DNA of 64,000 nt from Magnetovibrio sp. (GTDB taxonomy: Bacteria > Pseudomonadota > Alphaproteobacteria > Rhodospirillales > Magnetovibrionaceae), in the NCBI GenBank assembly GCA_028281525.1, contig JANQJR010000035.1:157285-221284 (forward strand), written 5' to 3'. The notes under the pieces are model-generated. The model ran no database searches. It saw nothing but the letters and a program-made list of their open reading frames with translations, and was not told the origin of the DNA. The position numbers were made by a program, and so were the translations under genes. The stretch's first letter is position 1, and each line of letters starts with the position of its first letter. Positions 17,836 through 30,972 of this stretch are shown piece by piece.

Positions 17836-18744
17836 TCAGTTCTTCGTCGCCAGCACCGGATCGATTTCGTCCGGGTCGTCCATGGGGTCCATGGAGTACA
17901 AACCGGGCGTAGAGCCATCGTTTTTCGACATGACGGGCAGGCCGCCGGTGCCTTTGGATTCGCCATTCCTGATCGCATCAGAACGGACCTGACGATACAA
18001 ATCGCGCACGGCGGCGTAGTAGTCCAGCGAGGTCTTCTGCAGATCGTTGATCTCTTCCAGGTTACGGGCGCGGAAATCGACGGCTTCGGCCATAACGCGC
18101 TTGTACGGCACATATTCGCGGTCCGTGTTCTGGGCCCAATGCCACACCGGATCGGTCAGGGTGTCGACCACACGGCCCACCGCGTCGCGCGGGTTGGACG
18201 GGCCCAGGATCGGCAACACCAGGTACGGGCCCTCACTCGCGCCCCAGGTCGCAAGCGTTTGCCCGAAGTCTTCCGCGTGATCGGGGTAGCCCATGTCGGT
18301 GGCCGGGTCGCCGAGACCCAGGATACCGACCGTGGTGTTGATGGCGAAGCGCGACAGCGTATTCATGGCGCGGTCGCCTTCACCCTGCAAAACGTCGTTG
18401 AGCAGCACCACCGGGGTCTTCAAGTTGTTCAGGAAGTTGCCCACCCATTCCTGGATCGGCGGCGGCGTCATGCCCTTGTAGAACGTCGCGGCGGGGCGCA
18501 CCAAAAGCGTATCCAGTCCGCGGTTGAATTCGAACATCACACGGTTGAGCGGTTCCAGAGGATCGTTGATTTCTTCGTATTCGGCGACCGCTTCCGGATC
18601 ATTGGGGTCCGGCGCACTGGCGCAGGCGGTGACCAGAAAGCCTGCCATCAGGACGACACTCAAGCGTACAAACACGGGGCGCACAAACACGGGACGCAAA
18701 GCGCCAAACAGGCCGTTCAGAAAGGTGCGCTCAGTGTCGGTCAT
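17836..18744 (-). CDS. mlaA: MlaA/VacJ outer-membrane lipoprotein
   Basis: A 302-aa lipoprotein of the Mla pathway that removes phospholipid from the outer leaflet of the outer membrane. Lipobox VTAC gives Cys41, after an unusually long n-region. The MlaA core is clear: NDPLEPLNRVMFEFN, VGNFLNNLKTPVVLLND, FAINTTVGILGLGDPA, DFGQTLATWG and GPYLVLPILGPSNPRD. The ATG at 18744 is preferred to 18795 because GGAGCC lies 7 bases upstream. A short in-frame duplication (PVFVRPVFVR) sits in the signal region. No mlaC, mlaD or mlaE gene is nearby. Confidence 0.93.
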   Translation of the reverse strand: MTDTERTFLNGLFGALRPVFVRPVFVRLSVVLMAGFLVTACASAPDPNDPEAVAEYEEINDPLEPLNRVMFEFNRGLDTLLVRPAATFYKGMTPPPIQEWVGNFLNNLKTPVVLLNDVLQGEGDRAMNTLSRFAINTTVGILGLGDPATDMGYPDHAEDFGQTLATWGASEGPYLVLPILGPSNPRDAVGRVVDTLTDPVWHWAQNTDREYVPYKRVMAEAVDFRARNLEEINDLQKTSLDYYAAVRDLYRQVRSDAIRNGESKGTGGLPVMSKNDGSTPGLYSMDPMDDPDEIDPVLATKN

Positions 18745-19122
18745 GCAAGGCTCCGTCACAAAAACATGGCGCGCTGTCACATTCGAACGCACCATAATTC
18801 TCGTTTAATCATTCGCGGCGCGCACAGCACACGCCTCCCCCAATTTCCGTTCTTCCGGTGTCCACCCTATGGTGTAAGGCGTTCAAGACCGGAACTTAAA
18901 TGGCATTTTCACCACACCTTACCGAATTAGCATACGACTCACCTGAAAACCAGCGCCCTGTTGCCAAAAATGCGCACACGCCGAGCCGTGTGGCAAAAAT
19001 ACAACACGAAGTCATCTATTTGTCTTAGGGCGGTGCGACTTTGCTATGGACACATTAACAATCAATGCATATAAAGATATCATTATATCAATATGTCGTA
19101 TTGAGTTGAGGCGGCGGTATTC
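18745..19122. other. Divergent intergenic region mlaA / sahR-like
   Basis: A 378-base region between divergent genes. The half near mlaA holds its ribosome site; the half near 19070-19100 is very AT-rich and carries the palindromic ATATC repeats listed separately. No other gene was seen. Confidence 0.5.
19068..19096. promoter_or_regulatory. Candidate operator/promoter for the sahR-metF-metH operon
   Basis: An AT-rich stretch contains GCATATAAAGATATC, TTATATCAATATG and an imperfect dyad GATATCATTATATC, about 30-55 bases before the ArsR-type regulator. ArsR proteins bind such short AT dyads near their own promoters, and SahR-type regulators of methionine genes use ATATC-rich palindromes. Binding by the adjacent gene product is inferred. 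Confidence 0.5.
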
Positions 19123-20999
<1,877 letters not shown>

Positions 21000-21044
21000 A
21001 GCGCCCGAAATAACACCCGAAAGCAAGAAACGAGTTTGCATATC

Positions 21045-24743
<3,699 letters not shown>

Positions 24744-24765
24744 GATATTGGAGGAGGTTTCGCAT

Positions 24766-25050
24766 ATGGATTTGCAAAGACTTGCAGCAGTAGCAACTGT
24801 TGTTGCTGCTGGTTTTGCGATTTTGTCTTACTTTAGCAATAACTCCGGGGGTGTAATCATAAATAAGAGTTCCCCTAGCGTAATTGTAGAGGGTGGTAGC
24901 GCCTACGCTAGTGGTGGAGGAAACGCAACGTCGACCAACTCTGTCACTGTAATCGATAATAGTATTGCTGTTTCAGGCGACGGCTCTGTAGTCGTCGGGC
25001 CTGGGACTAATGTGAATATCCGAACGTACAACAAATCGCTTAATGACTAG
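24766..25050 (+). CDS. Small AT-rich membrane-anchored protein of unknown function
   Basis: A 94-aa protein. Residues 5-22 (RLAAVATVVAAGFAILSY) form one membrane helix or uncleaved signal, followed by a Gly/Ser/Val/Asn-rich stretch (GGVIINKSS, GGSAYASGGGN, GDGSVVVGPGTNVNI) suggestive of a short beta-rich or passenger-like region. A strong GGAGGAGG ribosome site precedes the ATG. Base composition is more AT-rich than metH and the next gene, hinting at recent acquisition. The stop overlaps the next start by 8 bases, so it is probably co-transcribed with it. No family is recognised. Confidence 0.65.
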   Translation: MDLQRLAAVATVVAAGFAILSYFSNNSGGVIINKSSPSVIVEGGSAYASGGGNATSTNSVTVIDNSIAVSGDGSVVVGPGTNVNIRTYNKSLND

Positions 25051-26338
25051 CTCACTCACTGAAGGTTTAGTTCGCCTGATTCGCGCCAAGGACGTTACAC
25101 AGGACGACTTGGATGCGGCGGCGTTTTTCACGCTCGATGCCGCGGCCAATGCCGTCGGCGGGCGCTCGAGTGCGCCGGGCCGGACCTTGTTGCAATGGGC
25201 GGGCGATGTGTCGCCGCATGATGCCGGACGGCGGGCGCTGATGATGGGCGCGCTCACCCATATTTTGGAGATGGACGATCTGCACCGCGCCTCGGTCGTG
25301 CATCCAGGTTGTGTGGTGGTGCCGGCGGCGTTCGCGCTTTCCGGTGGCGATGGCCGCGATTTTTTAACGGCGGTTCTCCATGGGTTCGAAGCCGCCTGCC
25401 GGGTCGGCATGGCGGTGGGCAAAGCGCACTATAAAATCTGGCATTCCACCGCAACCTGCGGGCCGTTCGGCTCCGCCATGGCGGGGGCGCATTTGTTGGG
25501 GTTGAACGACGACGAGGCCGTGCATGCGTTGGGCAATGCGGGCACCCAGTCGGCGGGGCTGTGGCAGTTCATGGAAACGGGCGCGATGAGCAAGCATCTG
25601 CACGCGGGCCGGGGGGCGGAGGCGGGTGTGGTCGCCGCACAGCTGGCGAGGCAGGGCTTCACGGGCCCGCCGAAGGTGTTGGAGGGTGAACAGGGGCTGT
25701 TCGCGGGCGCGTGCCCCGATGCGGACCCGGATGCGGTTTTGCGCGACCCGGATCACCGCTGGCAGCTTCACGAAAGTTCCATCAAACCGTGGCCGTCGTG
25801 CCGTCATACGCATCCCAGTATCGACGCGGCATTGGAGCTTTCAGACCGGATCGACGATCCTGCGCACATTGTCCATGTAACGGTCGAAGGTTACGAGTCC
25901 GTGCGCGACGTGTGCGACCGACCCACGCCAGGGAGCGTCTATGAAGCCAAATTTTCCATCCAGCACTGCGTGGCCGCCGCGCTTACGGATGGACAGGTGG
26001 ATTTCGATTCCTTCGAACAGGATGCCCGCGACAATTTGGCGGACGTGCGGGCCAAAGTCGGTCTGAACATCATGGAACCTTTCGTTCGCGCGTATCCTCA
26101 GGACTGGGGCAGCGCCGTCGAGGTGGAAATGGCCGATGGCACACGCCACCGGGTGGAGCGGAACCATTGCAAAGGCGATCCCGAGGCCCAATTGACGCAA
26201 GACGAGCTGCGTGCCAAATCCCAGATGCTGATGCGTCTGGACGGCATCAAGGAGCCGGATGGCTTGATCGATGCGGTTTTCAATATGGCGAATGGCGGCC
26301 CTGTTCCCGATTTGGTGGCTTTTGCGGAATTCATTTGA
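25043..26338 (+). CDS. MmgE/PrpD-family protein
   Basis: A 431-aa protein of the MmgE/PrpD family, which includes 2-methylcitrate dehydratase, cis-aconitate decarboxylase and other dehydratases. Family traits are the N-terminal helical ALTHILEMDDLHRASVVHPGCVVVPAA, the ATCGPFGSAMAGAHLLGLNDDEAVHALGNAG stretch and MSKHLHAGRGAEAGV. The C-terminal domain includes KPWPSCRHTHPSIDAAL and FSIQHCVAAALTDG. No prpB or prpC is nearby, so the substrate is not identified. It begins within the end of the preceding small gene and is the last gene of the met-region transcript. Confidence 0.88.
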   Translation: MTSSLTEGLVRLIRAKDVTQDDLDAAAFFTLDAAANAVGGRSSAPGRTLLQWAGDVSPHDAGRRALMMGALTHILEMDDLHRASVVHPGCVVVPAAFALSGGDGRDFLTAVLHGFEAACRVGMAVGKAHYKIWHSTATCGPFGSAMAGAHLLGLNDDEAVHALGNAGTQSAGLWQFMETGAMSKHLHAGRGAEAGVVAAQLARQGFTGPPKVLEGEQGLFAGACPDADPDAVLRDPDHRWQLHESSIKPWPSCRHTHPSIDAALELSDRIDDPAHIVHVTVEGYESVRDVCDRPTPGSVYEAKFSIQHCVAAALTDGQVDFDSFEQDARDNLADVRAKVGLNIMEPFVRAYPQDWGSAVEVEMADGTRHRVERNHCKGDPEAQLTQDELRAKSQMLMRLDGIKEPDGLIDAVFNMANGGPVPDLVAFAEFI

Positions 26339-26370
26339 GAAATGTGGATGCAGAGCGTCCGCCATCCAGA

Positions 26371-26580
26371 TGAAAAAAAAGCCGTCCCGGGAAATCCCGG
26401 AGACGGCTTGAAGTTGACGAACAAGCGGGAGGTAAAAAAAACTCCATCGGTCCACGCCGTTACCGCAGGGGACACGCCCGGGGGCGATGTCCACGCCAGC
26501 GGCCCTGGCGCTCATCATACGCGCTGTCACGAAAGACCCCTCACACGGGCGCTTCGCAACGACCCTATAAGTTTCCCTTG
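26371..26580 (-). ncRNA. Candidate small RNA or structured 3' UTR
   Basis: On the minus strand, roughly 26565 to 26375, several stems can be drawn. GCGCCCG can pair with CGGGCGT, GCGCCAG with GCTGGCGT closes a local hairpin, and CGTTGCG pairs loosely with CGGTAACG. A T-run plus ACCTCCCGC stretch, resembling an anti-Shine-Dalgarno motif, precedes the intrinsic terminator. No open frame is protein-like. It could be a stand-alone sRNA, a 6S-like RNA or a processed 3' UTR of the hemerythrin transcript. The boundaries are estimates. Confidence 0.35.
26379..26408 (-). terminator. Strong minus-strand intrinsic terminator
   Basis: A GC-rich hairpin pairs AAGCCGTCCCGGG with CCCGGAGACGGCTT, with one bulged base and an AAAT loop. 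On the minus strand it is followed by eight or more T residues, the classical intrinsic pattern. It lies about 260 bases after hemerythrin and probably ends the fetA-to-hemerythrin transcript or a separate sRNA. Confidence 0.9.
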
Positions 26581-26667
26581 AGCCTGCTTATTTTGCAAGA
26601 AAATTGTGTAAATTATAATGATCCTAAAGTGCCGCTGGAGGAGAGGGATGTCGTGCGGCTTTGGGAG

Positions 26668-27123
26668 TCAGGCGGAGGGTTTGGCCGATGCGGTGGCGTG
26701 CAGGGGGTGATTTTGCGGTCCGACCACACCTTTTTCGATGAGGAAGGAGACGAACTGCAAATCGCCCTTGACCACATCCTCGATCAAGAGCGTCGCCATT
26801 TCATCGAAGCAGCGCTCGATATGGTCGGGTTTGCTCATGTCCATGCACAGCACTTTGACCGATTTGGCTTTGAGAATCAGTTCCTGGTGGAACGCGATGT
26901 GGTCGTCGAGTCCCGGATAGCCGAGTTCCGCCAGCAGGTCTTCTTCGGTCTTGAAGTGATCCATGCAGACTTGCAAAAAGTCGTCCAGAAACGCGGCGCA
27001 CTGGTCGTAATTGCCGGCGCGGATGGCCGCCGAAACCTCGTTGATGGCGTGTACGATCTTGCGGTGTTCCGCATCGATCACGGGGTGGCCCGTGATGAAG
27101 GTTTCCAAAAGCTCGATTTTCAT
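26668..27123 (-). CDS. Bacteriohemerythrin
   Basis: A 151-aa single-domain hemerythrin with non-haem di-iron ligands in the family order: HPVIDAEHRKIVHAIN, then FLQVCMDHFKTEEDLL and LDDHIAFHQELI, and a late Asp in IEDVVKGDLQ. Such proteins bind O2 reversibly and may deliver or sense oxygen, or buffer iron. The ATG at 27123 (MKIELLETF) is the usual family start; an in-frame Met 13 codons upstream lacks a better ribosome site. It is the distal gene of the minus-strand fetA-fetB-orf-cupin set, 95 bases after the cupin gene. Confidence 0.88.
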   Translation of the reverse strand: MKIELLETFITGHPVIDAEHRKIVHAINEVSAAIRAGNYDQCAAFLDDFLQVCMDHFKTEEDLLAELGYPGLDDHIAFHQELILKAKSVKVLCMDMSKPDHIERCFDEMATLLIEDVVKGDLQFVSFLIEKGVVGPQNHPLHATASAKPSA

Positions 27124-27217
27124 ATCAAGGGACCACTCTTCATCTTTGCCGCGCGCGCGCATTTGATTTTTCTAATATTAACCCGAACAGGCGCAGGAAG
27201 GAAGGACGCGTTGGGGA

Positions 27218-27484
27218 CTATTCGCCCACCACGTAGAGGCAACCTTGGGAGCCAATCCGGGCGCGGTGAACCTGGCCCGCGGGCACGTCGAAACGGTCGC
27301 CCGGGCGGTAAGTTACGATTTTGCCTTCAGAAGTAATGGTGATTTCGCCTTCCAGCACCACGTGCGCGGTTTCGCCCGCGTGGGTGTGGTCGGGATATGT
27401 TGCGCCGGGGCCGTCACGCCAAACGAACACGTGCACGTACCCTTCGTCTTTGAGTTGGCGGATGATGGTATCCGGATCGGTCAT
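27218..27484 (-). CDS. Small single-domain cupin
   Basis: An 88-aa protein consisting of one cupin beta-barrel. Metal-binding motif 1 reads PDHTHAGETAHVVLEGE and motif 2 lies at PGDRFDVPAGQVHRARIG, giving His, Glu and His ligands. Small cupins may be oxygenases, isomerases or sensors; the substrate cannot be read. Its start overlaps the stop of the upstream exported protein by 4 bases, so the two are co-translated. Confidence 0.85.
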   Translation of the reverse strand: MTDPDTIIRQLKDEGYVHVFVWRDGPGATYPDHTHAGETAHVVLEGEITITSEGKIVTYRPGDRFDVPAGQVHRARIGSQGCLYVVGE

Positions 27485-27717
27485 TGTTTTTGTACGCCTT
27501 GCTTTCGCCGCTCCAGCTTGCGTTGTTGGACCAAGCGGTTCATTTCCGATTTGATGCGTGCGCGCTGGGCGGAATCGGCGGCGTGGGACAGACGTGCGGC
27601 GAATGCCGCGCGTTCTTCGGGCGTGAGCAGGTCTTTTTCCGATGCCTGGACGCTCGACGTAGACAACAAAGCACCCATGAGCGCCAGAGAGAGAAGAAAA
27701 AAGCGTGTATGTTTCAT
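27481..27717 (-). CDS. Small exported basic protein
   Basis: A 78-aa protein with a typical signal peptide (MKHTRFFLLSLALMGALLST, likely cleaved after VQA) and a charged helical mature part beginning SEKDLLTPEERAAF and rich in Arg, Lys and Gln. ATG 27717 is preferred to 27729 because it starts the basic n-region directly. The mature helices recall small periplasmic stress or metal-binding proteins, but no family is claimed. It lies 31 bases after fetB and overlaps the cupin gene. Confidence 0.7.
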   Translation of the reverse strand: MKHTRFFLLSLALMGALLSTSSVQASEKDLLTPEERAAFAARLSHAADSAQRARIKSEMNRLVQQRKLERRKQGVQKQ

Positions 27718-27748
27718 GACCTTGAACATATCGAAGCGGGTCCCTGGG

Positions 27749-28558
27749 TCAACGTGCGCCGTCTTTGAGGCGGTCGAGGCGCAGGCGGTCGCGCTCGTCG
27801 CTCAAACGCCGGGCCGTCGCCAGCACCGCCATCAGCGCACCGATGGACGTGGTGCCGGCGATCAGAAACATGATGAGGATCTGGTATTTCACCGCTTCGG
27901 TGGGGTCGACGCCGGCGAGGATTTGCCCCGTCATCATACCGGGCAGGGAAATGATCCCCGCCGCCGACATGGCGTTGATGATCGGCATCAGGCCCGCGCG
28001 CATGGCCTCGCGCACGTAGGGGCGGAACGCGTCGCGCCGGGTGTGGCCGAGGGCGAGGCGCGCTTCGATGGCGATCTTTTCGCGCTTCAACGTGGCATTG
28101 AGCCGCTCCATCCCCACCGACACGCCGGTCAAGGTGTTGCCCAGCATCATGCCGAGCAGCGGCAGGGCGAAACGCGGATCGTACCAGGGTTCCGGCCTGA
28201 CCGCCGTGGTCAGCGCCAGGATGGTGACGATGCCGCCGGCCACGATCATCGACGTGGTGGCGATGGAGTAGCCCCATCCGCCTTTGAGTTTCAGGGTCTG
28301 GCGCGCGGTGACTTCGTAGCCCGCCAACATCACCATAACCAGCGCCGCCAAGCCGGTCCACCAGGGCGAGACCAGCGCGAACAGGATTTTCAGGACCATG
28401 CCGATGATGGTGAGTTGCACGGCGGTGCGCAACGCGGCGATGCCCAGCGACTTTTCCAGGCCCAGATTCATCGCCACCGACAACCCGCCCGCCAGCAACA
28501 GCAACACTGACGCGATGGCCAAATCGATGTAGCCCAACTGAAGATAGACGCCGGTCAT
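27749..28558 (-). CDS. fetB: FetB-type ABC permease (YbbM/UPF0014)
   Basis: A 269-aa inner-membrane protein of the UPF0014/FetB family with about seven hydrophobic helices and the conserved segments ALRTAVQLTIIGMVLK, LPLLGMMLGNTLTGVSVGMERL, INAMSAAGIISLPGMMTGQILAGVDP and AVKYQILIMF. With FetA it forms an exporter linked to iron homeostasis and peroxide resistance in Escherichia coli. The start at MTGVYLQ overlaps the fetA stop (ATGA), so the pair is coupled. Confidence 0.93.
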   Translation of the reverse strand: MTGVYLQLGYIDLAIASVLLLLAGGLSVAMNLGLEKSLGIAALRTAVQLTIIGMVLKILFALVSPWWTGLAALVMVMLAGYEVTARQTLKLKGGWGYSIATTSMIVAGGIVTILALTTAVRPEPWYDPRFALPLLGMMLGNTLTGVSVGMERLNATLKREKIAIEARLALGHTRRDAFRPYVREAMRAGLMPIINAMSAAGIISLPGMMTGQILAGVDPTEAVKYQILIMFLIAGTTSIGALMAVLATARRLSDERDRLRLDRLKDGAR

Positions 28559-29157
28559 GCGGATACCTCCGCCAATCGGCCGTCCGTCAAATTCAGGTGG
28601 CGGTTGCCCAGGCGCTCGGCTTGGTCCAGGTCGTGGGTGACGAACACGATGCCTAAGCCGTCTGCCGCGCAAGCCGTGATCAGCTTTTCGGCGCGGGCGA
28701 CGTTGTCGGGGTCGAGGCCCGAGGTCGGCTCATCCAACAGCAGGACATCCGGCTTGTGCGCCACAGCCCGCACCAGGGCGAGGCGCTGGCGTTCTCCGGT
28801 CGACAGATTCTGGACTTGCCAGCCGAGCGCCGTGCTTTCCAGCCCAACTTGGTGCAGCGTGTCTTTGACGGTGCTGCGGCTCAGGCCTTCGAAGTGGGGC
28901 TCGACCGTGTCGGCCCACCAGCCCGCATGCGCGGGCACGTACATCACCCGCTTGCGCCAAGCGGGCGCATCCATGTCGGTACGGGCCTGGTTGTGTAAAG
29001 TCAGCTTGCCATCGTTGGGGTCCAGGTCCGCGATGGCGCGCAGCAACAAAGACTTACCCGCGCCGCTGGGCCCGGTCAGCGCGGCGATGTCGCCTGCCTG
29101 GAGGTCTAGGTCGATGGGGCCCAAGGACAGGCGTTTTAATTGGCGCACGCACAGCAT
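28555..29157 (-). CDS. fetA: FetA-type ABC ATPase (YbbL)
   Basis: A 200-aa short ABC ATPase with Walker A GPSGAGKSLL, signature LSTGERQRLALVRAV, Walker B VLLLDEPTSGLDP and switch His in FVTHD. The small size and coupling to fetB identify it as FetA/YbbL, which energises iron export. The ATG at 29157 (MLCVRQLKRLSLGP) is used; 18 codons of upstream frame look like shadow. It starts the minus-strand fetA-fetB-orf-cupin-hemerythrin group and diverges from the exported-protein pair at 29269. Confidence 0.9.
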   Translation of the reverse strand: MLCVRQLKRLSLGPIDLDLQAGDIAALTGPSGAGKSLLLRAIADLDPNDGKLTLHNQARTDMDAPAWRKRVMYVPAHAGWWADTVEPHFEGLSRSTVKDTLHQVGLESTALGWQVQNLSTGERQRLALVRAVAHKPDVLLLDEPTSGLDPDNVARAEKLITACAADGLGIVFVTHDLDQAERLGNRHLNLTDGRLAEVSA

Positions 29158-29268
29158 GGCAAAAGCCTTAGCACGGCGGTGAAACGCGGGGAAGGCCTGT
29201 CGGCATGACAACCGAAGCTGGCTTTGTTAGGCTGCCACCATGAGGGTGGTGCACGCGCGGGCGCAATC

Positions 29269-30960
29269 ATGACGTATTTTTATAACGGCAAAAAAATCCA
29301 TACGATCATGTCTGGGGTGTTTCGTTTTGCTGTCGTCCTTGGCGTAGTCCTGGTGTTGCAAGGATGCGTGACAACACAAGAGGCGTCAGTTGGGCAGGGC
29401 TTCCACGAAACCTCATCCGGTGAGAAGAGCACCGGTAAAGTGACGTTGTTCACCAGATACTACCACTGGAATATTCAGGCCCGCCATGACATTTCATCAG
29501 GCCAATTCGACAGCTGTTTCGGAAGCTTTGTGAATACGGAAAAAGCTTTTGTTGGCATTTTACTAGACCGACATTTGAACTTTAGTATTTCTATATACAA
29601 CCCGCATTGGAAGTTTACGCCCAATGAAGAGTATGTGGCTTCGTATGCCCTCAAGCATGGGCACATGTATTCAGATCATTGGAGAGCCTTTAATGAAGGG
29701 GGTATCTACAAGTCTTGGGGGCATAATGAGCATTCAAAATACATTTTAATCCGCGATGCCGAGTTCCTAAACGTAACGGTCAAAAGGATTACGACCAGGG
29801 TTGAGTTAGATCACGTGCCAGGACTGCTAAGGGGGCTCGAAAACTGTGTCAAAAAGTATAATGCTACGACCGAGGCGGCATCAGCCAATTCACCTGTGTT
29901 TGAGAAGGATTCAGCATCGCGCAATCCATTCAAATTTGAAACAACAACAGGATCAAAAGGTTTACCTGAGAGGTTTTTTCGTGGATGGACGATTCTGACA
30001 ACGCTTGAAGGTGAAACGGGTGAATTCGAGAGCTGTATCGGCGCCTTTACATCTTCCGACGGCACAAGTTTCTCAATATTGATGGCTCCGGGCCGGGTTT
30101 ATGGCATTGGTATGGACAATCCGGAATGGACATTTTCTCCATCGAGGAAATATGACGTGGTTTATGCCATCGATTCCGGTGAAGCCATTTCAGATCGTTG
30201 GCAGGCATTTGACTATAATGGCCTCTACAGAATCTGGAACGATCATGGCAGCGCTCATTTCAACAGACTTCGAAACGCGCGAGCGCTCAAGGTAAGCATT
30301 GGCGCAATTCGTTCCAACATGCGGTTGGATGATATGAATGACTTGTTTCAAGAGCTTGAAAACTGCGTTGCGAAATATAGTTCTGAAACGGACACGGCTT
30401 CGGCAAATCCATTTGCACCGAATTCCGAAACGGCCTCTGCCAATTCCACGAGTGGCGGGCAAACTTCAGACGAGGGCGCCACGGCCCAATACTGGGCTCA
30501 GCGCATGAATGGCTTTGCTGACGATATCTTGGAACATGCAAATTTGCCGGATACCACACGCATGCCTCTATCGGAATTGCCACGGGGGTTCGAATATATC
30601 GAAGCGGCTTGGAAAGGCCCGGGTGTTATCGGCGGGGTCTATCATAAGATGGGGGCGATCAGCCCTTATGTCGGCTCGACAATGGTATCTAGCCTAAGCG
30701 AAGCGTGTGACGGAAAAAGCGCCTCGCGCACCGAACGGCGGTTCCTGCCCAATGACGGCGTCGTGCACAGAATTGTATCAAAGTGTAAAGAGGCGGAGCC
30801 TTATACGGTTATTGTGACATTGTACCCGTTAACCGACAAAAATGCGTTTTATGTGATGTTCCACCGCAGTTTTACGCCGGGAAGAGCCGAGGCCATGGAT
30901 GAGCGGATCTATGCCACCATCTCTGACGGTATCGACCATCAAATGATGGCCACTGAATAA
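29269..30960 (+). CDS. Lipoprotein with duplicated Trp/Cys domain, unknown function
   Basis: A 563-aa exported protein with lipobox LQGC (Cys33) after VFRFAVVLGVVLVLQ. The mature part has two related copies of about 130 residues each. One runs from FTRYYHWNIQA to LENCVKKY and the other from FFRGWTILTTL to LENCVAKY. Both share G.F.SC, a W...P..Y core, SD.W.AF and LY..W or IYKSW. A third, C-terminal domain (AAWKGPGVIGG, ACDGKSASR, VTLYPL) resembles that of the downstream gene. The start could be 29269 or 29308. AT-rich relative to neighbours. No known family is recognised. Confidence 0.65.
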   Translation: MTYFYNGKKIHTIMSGVFRFAVVLGVVLVLQGCVTTQEASVGQGFHETSSGEKSTGKVTLFTRYYHWNIQARHDISSGQFDSCFGSFVNTEKAFVGILLDRHLNFSISIYNPHWKFTPNEEYVASYALKHGHMYSDHWRAFNEGGIYKSWGHNEHSKYILIRDAEFLNVTVKRITTRVELDHVPGLLRGLENCVKKYNATTEAASANSPVFEKDSASRNPFKFETTTGSKGLPERFFRGWTILTTLEGETGEFESCIGAFTSSDGTSFSILMAPGRVYGIGMDNPEWTFSPSRKYDVVYAIDSGEAISDRWQAFDYNGLYRIWNDHGSAHFNRLRNARALKVSIGAIRSNMRLDDMNDLFQELENCVAKYSSETDTASANPFAPNSETASANSTSGGQTSDEGATAQYWAQRMNGFADDILEHANLPDTTRMPLSELPRGFEYIEAAWKGPGVIGGVYHKMGAISPYVGSTMVSSLSEACDGKSASRTERRFLPNDGVVHRIVSKCKEAEPYTVIVTLYPLTDKNAFYVMFHRSFTPGRAEAMDERIYATISDGIDHQMMATE

Positions 30961-30972
30961 GGGGGCTGGCAA

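Larger units (their letters stand above)
26339..26667. other. Gene-free region with terminator and structured sequence
   Basis: A 329-base gap between the converging PrpD-family gene and hemerythrin gene. It holds the minus-strand terminator (26379-26408) and the structured candidate sRNA described separately. Near the hemerythrin end it is AT-rich (around 26590-26625). No protein-coding frame is convincing. Confidence 0.6.

Noticed and set aside
17824..18930. 368-codon plus-strand frame opposite mlaA
   Set aside because: Shadow frame of a clear MlaA gene with a ribosome site and lipobox on the other strand.
19023..19122. SAM or SAH riboswitch before the met operon
   Set aside because: No riboswitch consensus stems or conserved motifs found; the region reads better as an operator for the ArsR-type regulator.
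26371..26580. 4.5S (SRP) RNA
   Set aside because: The conserved GGUCAGG and GGAAGGAAGCAGCC-type tetraloop region of SRP RNA is absent; 6S RNA is possible but not demonstrable.
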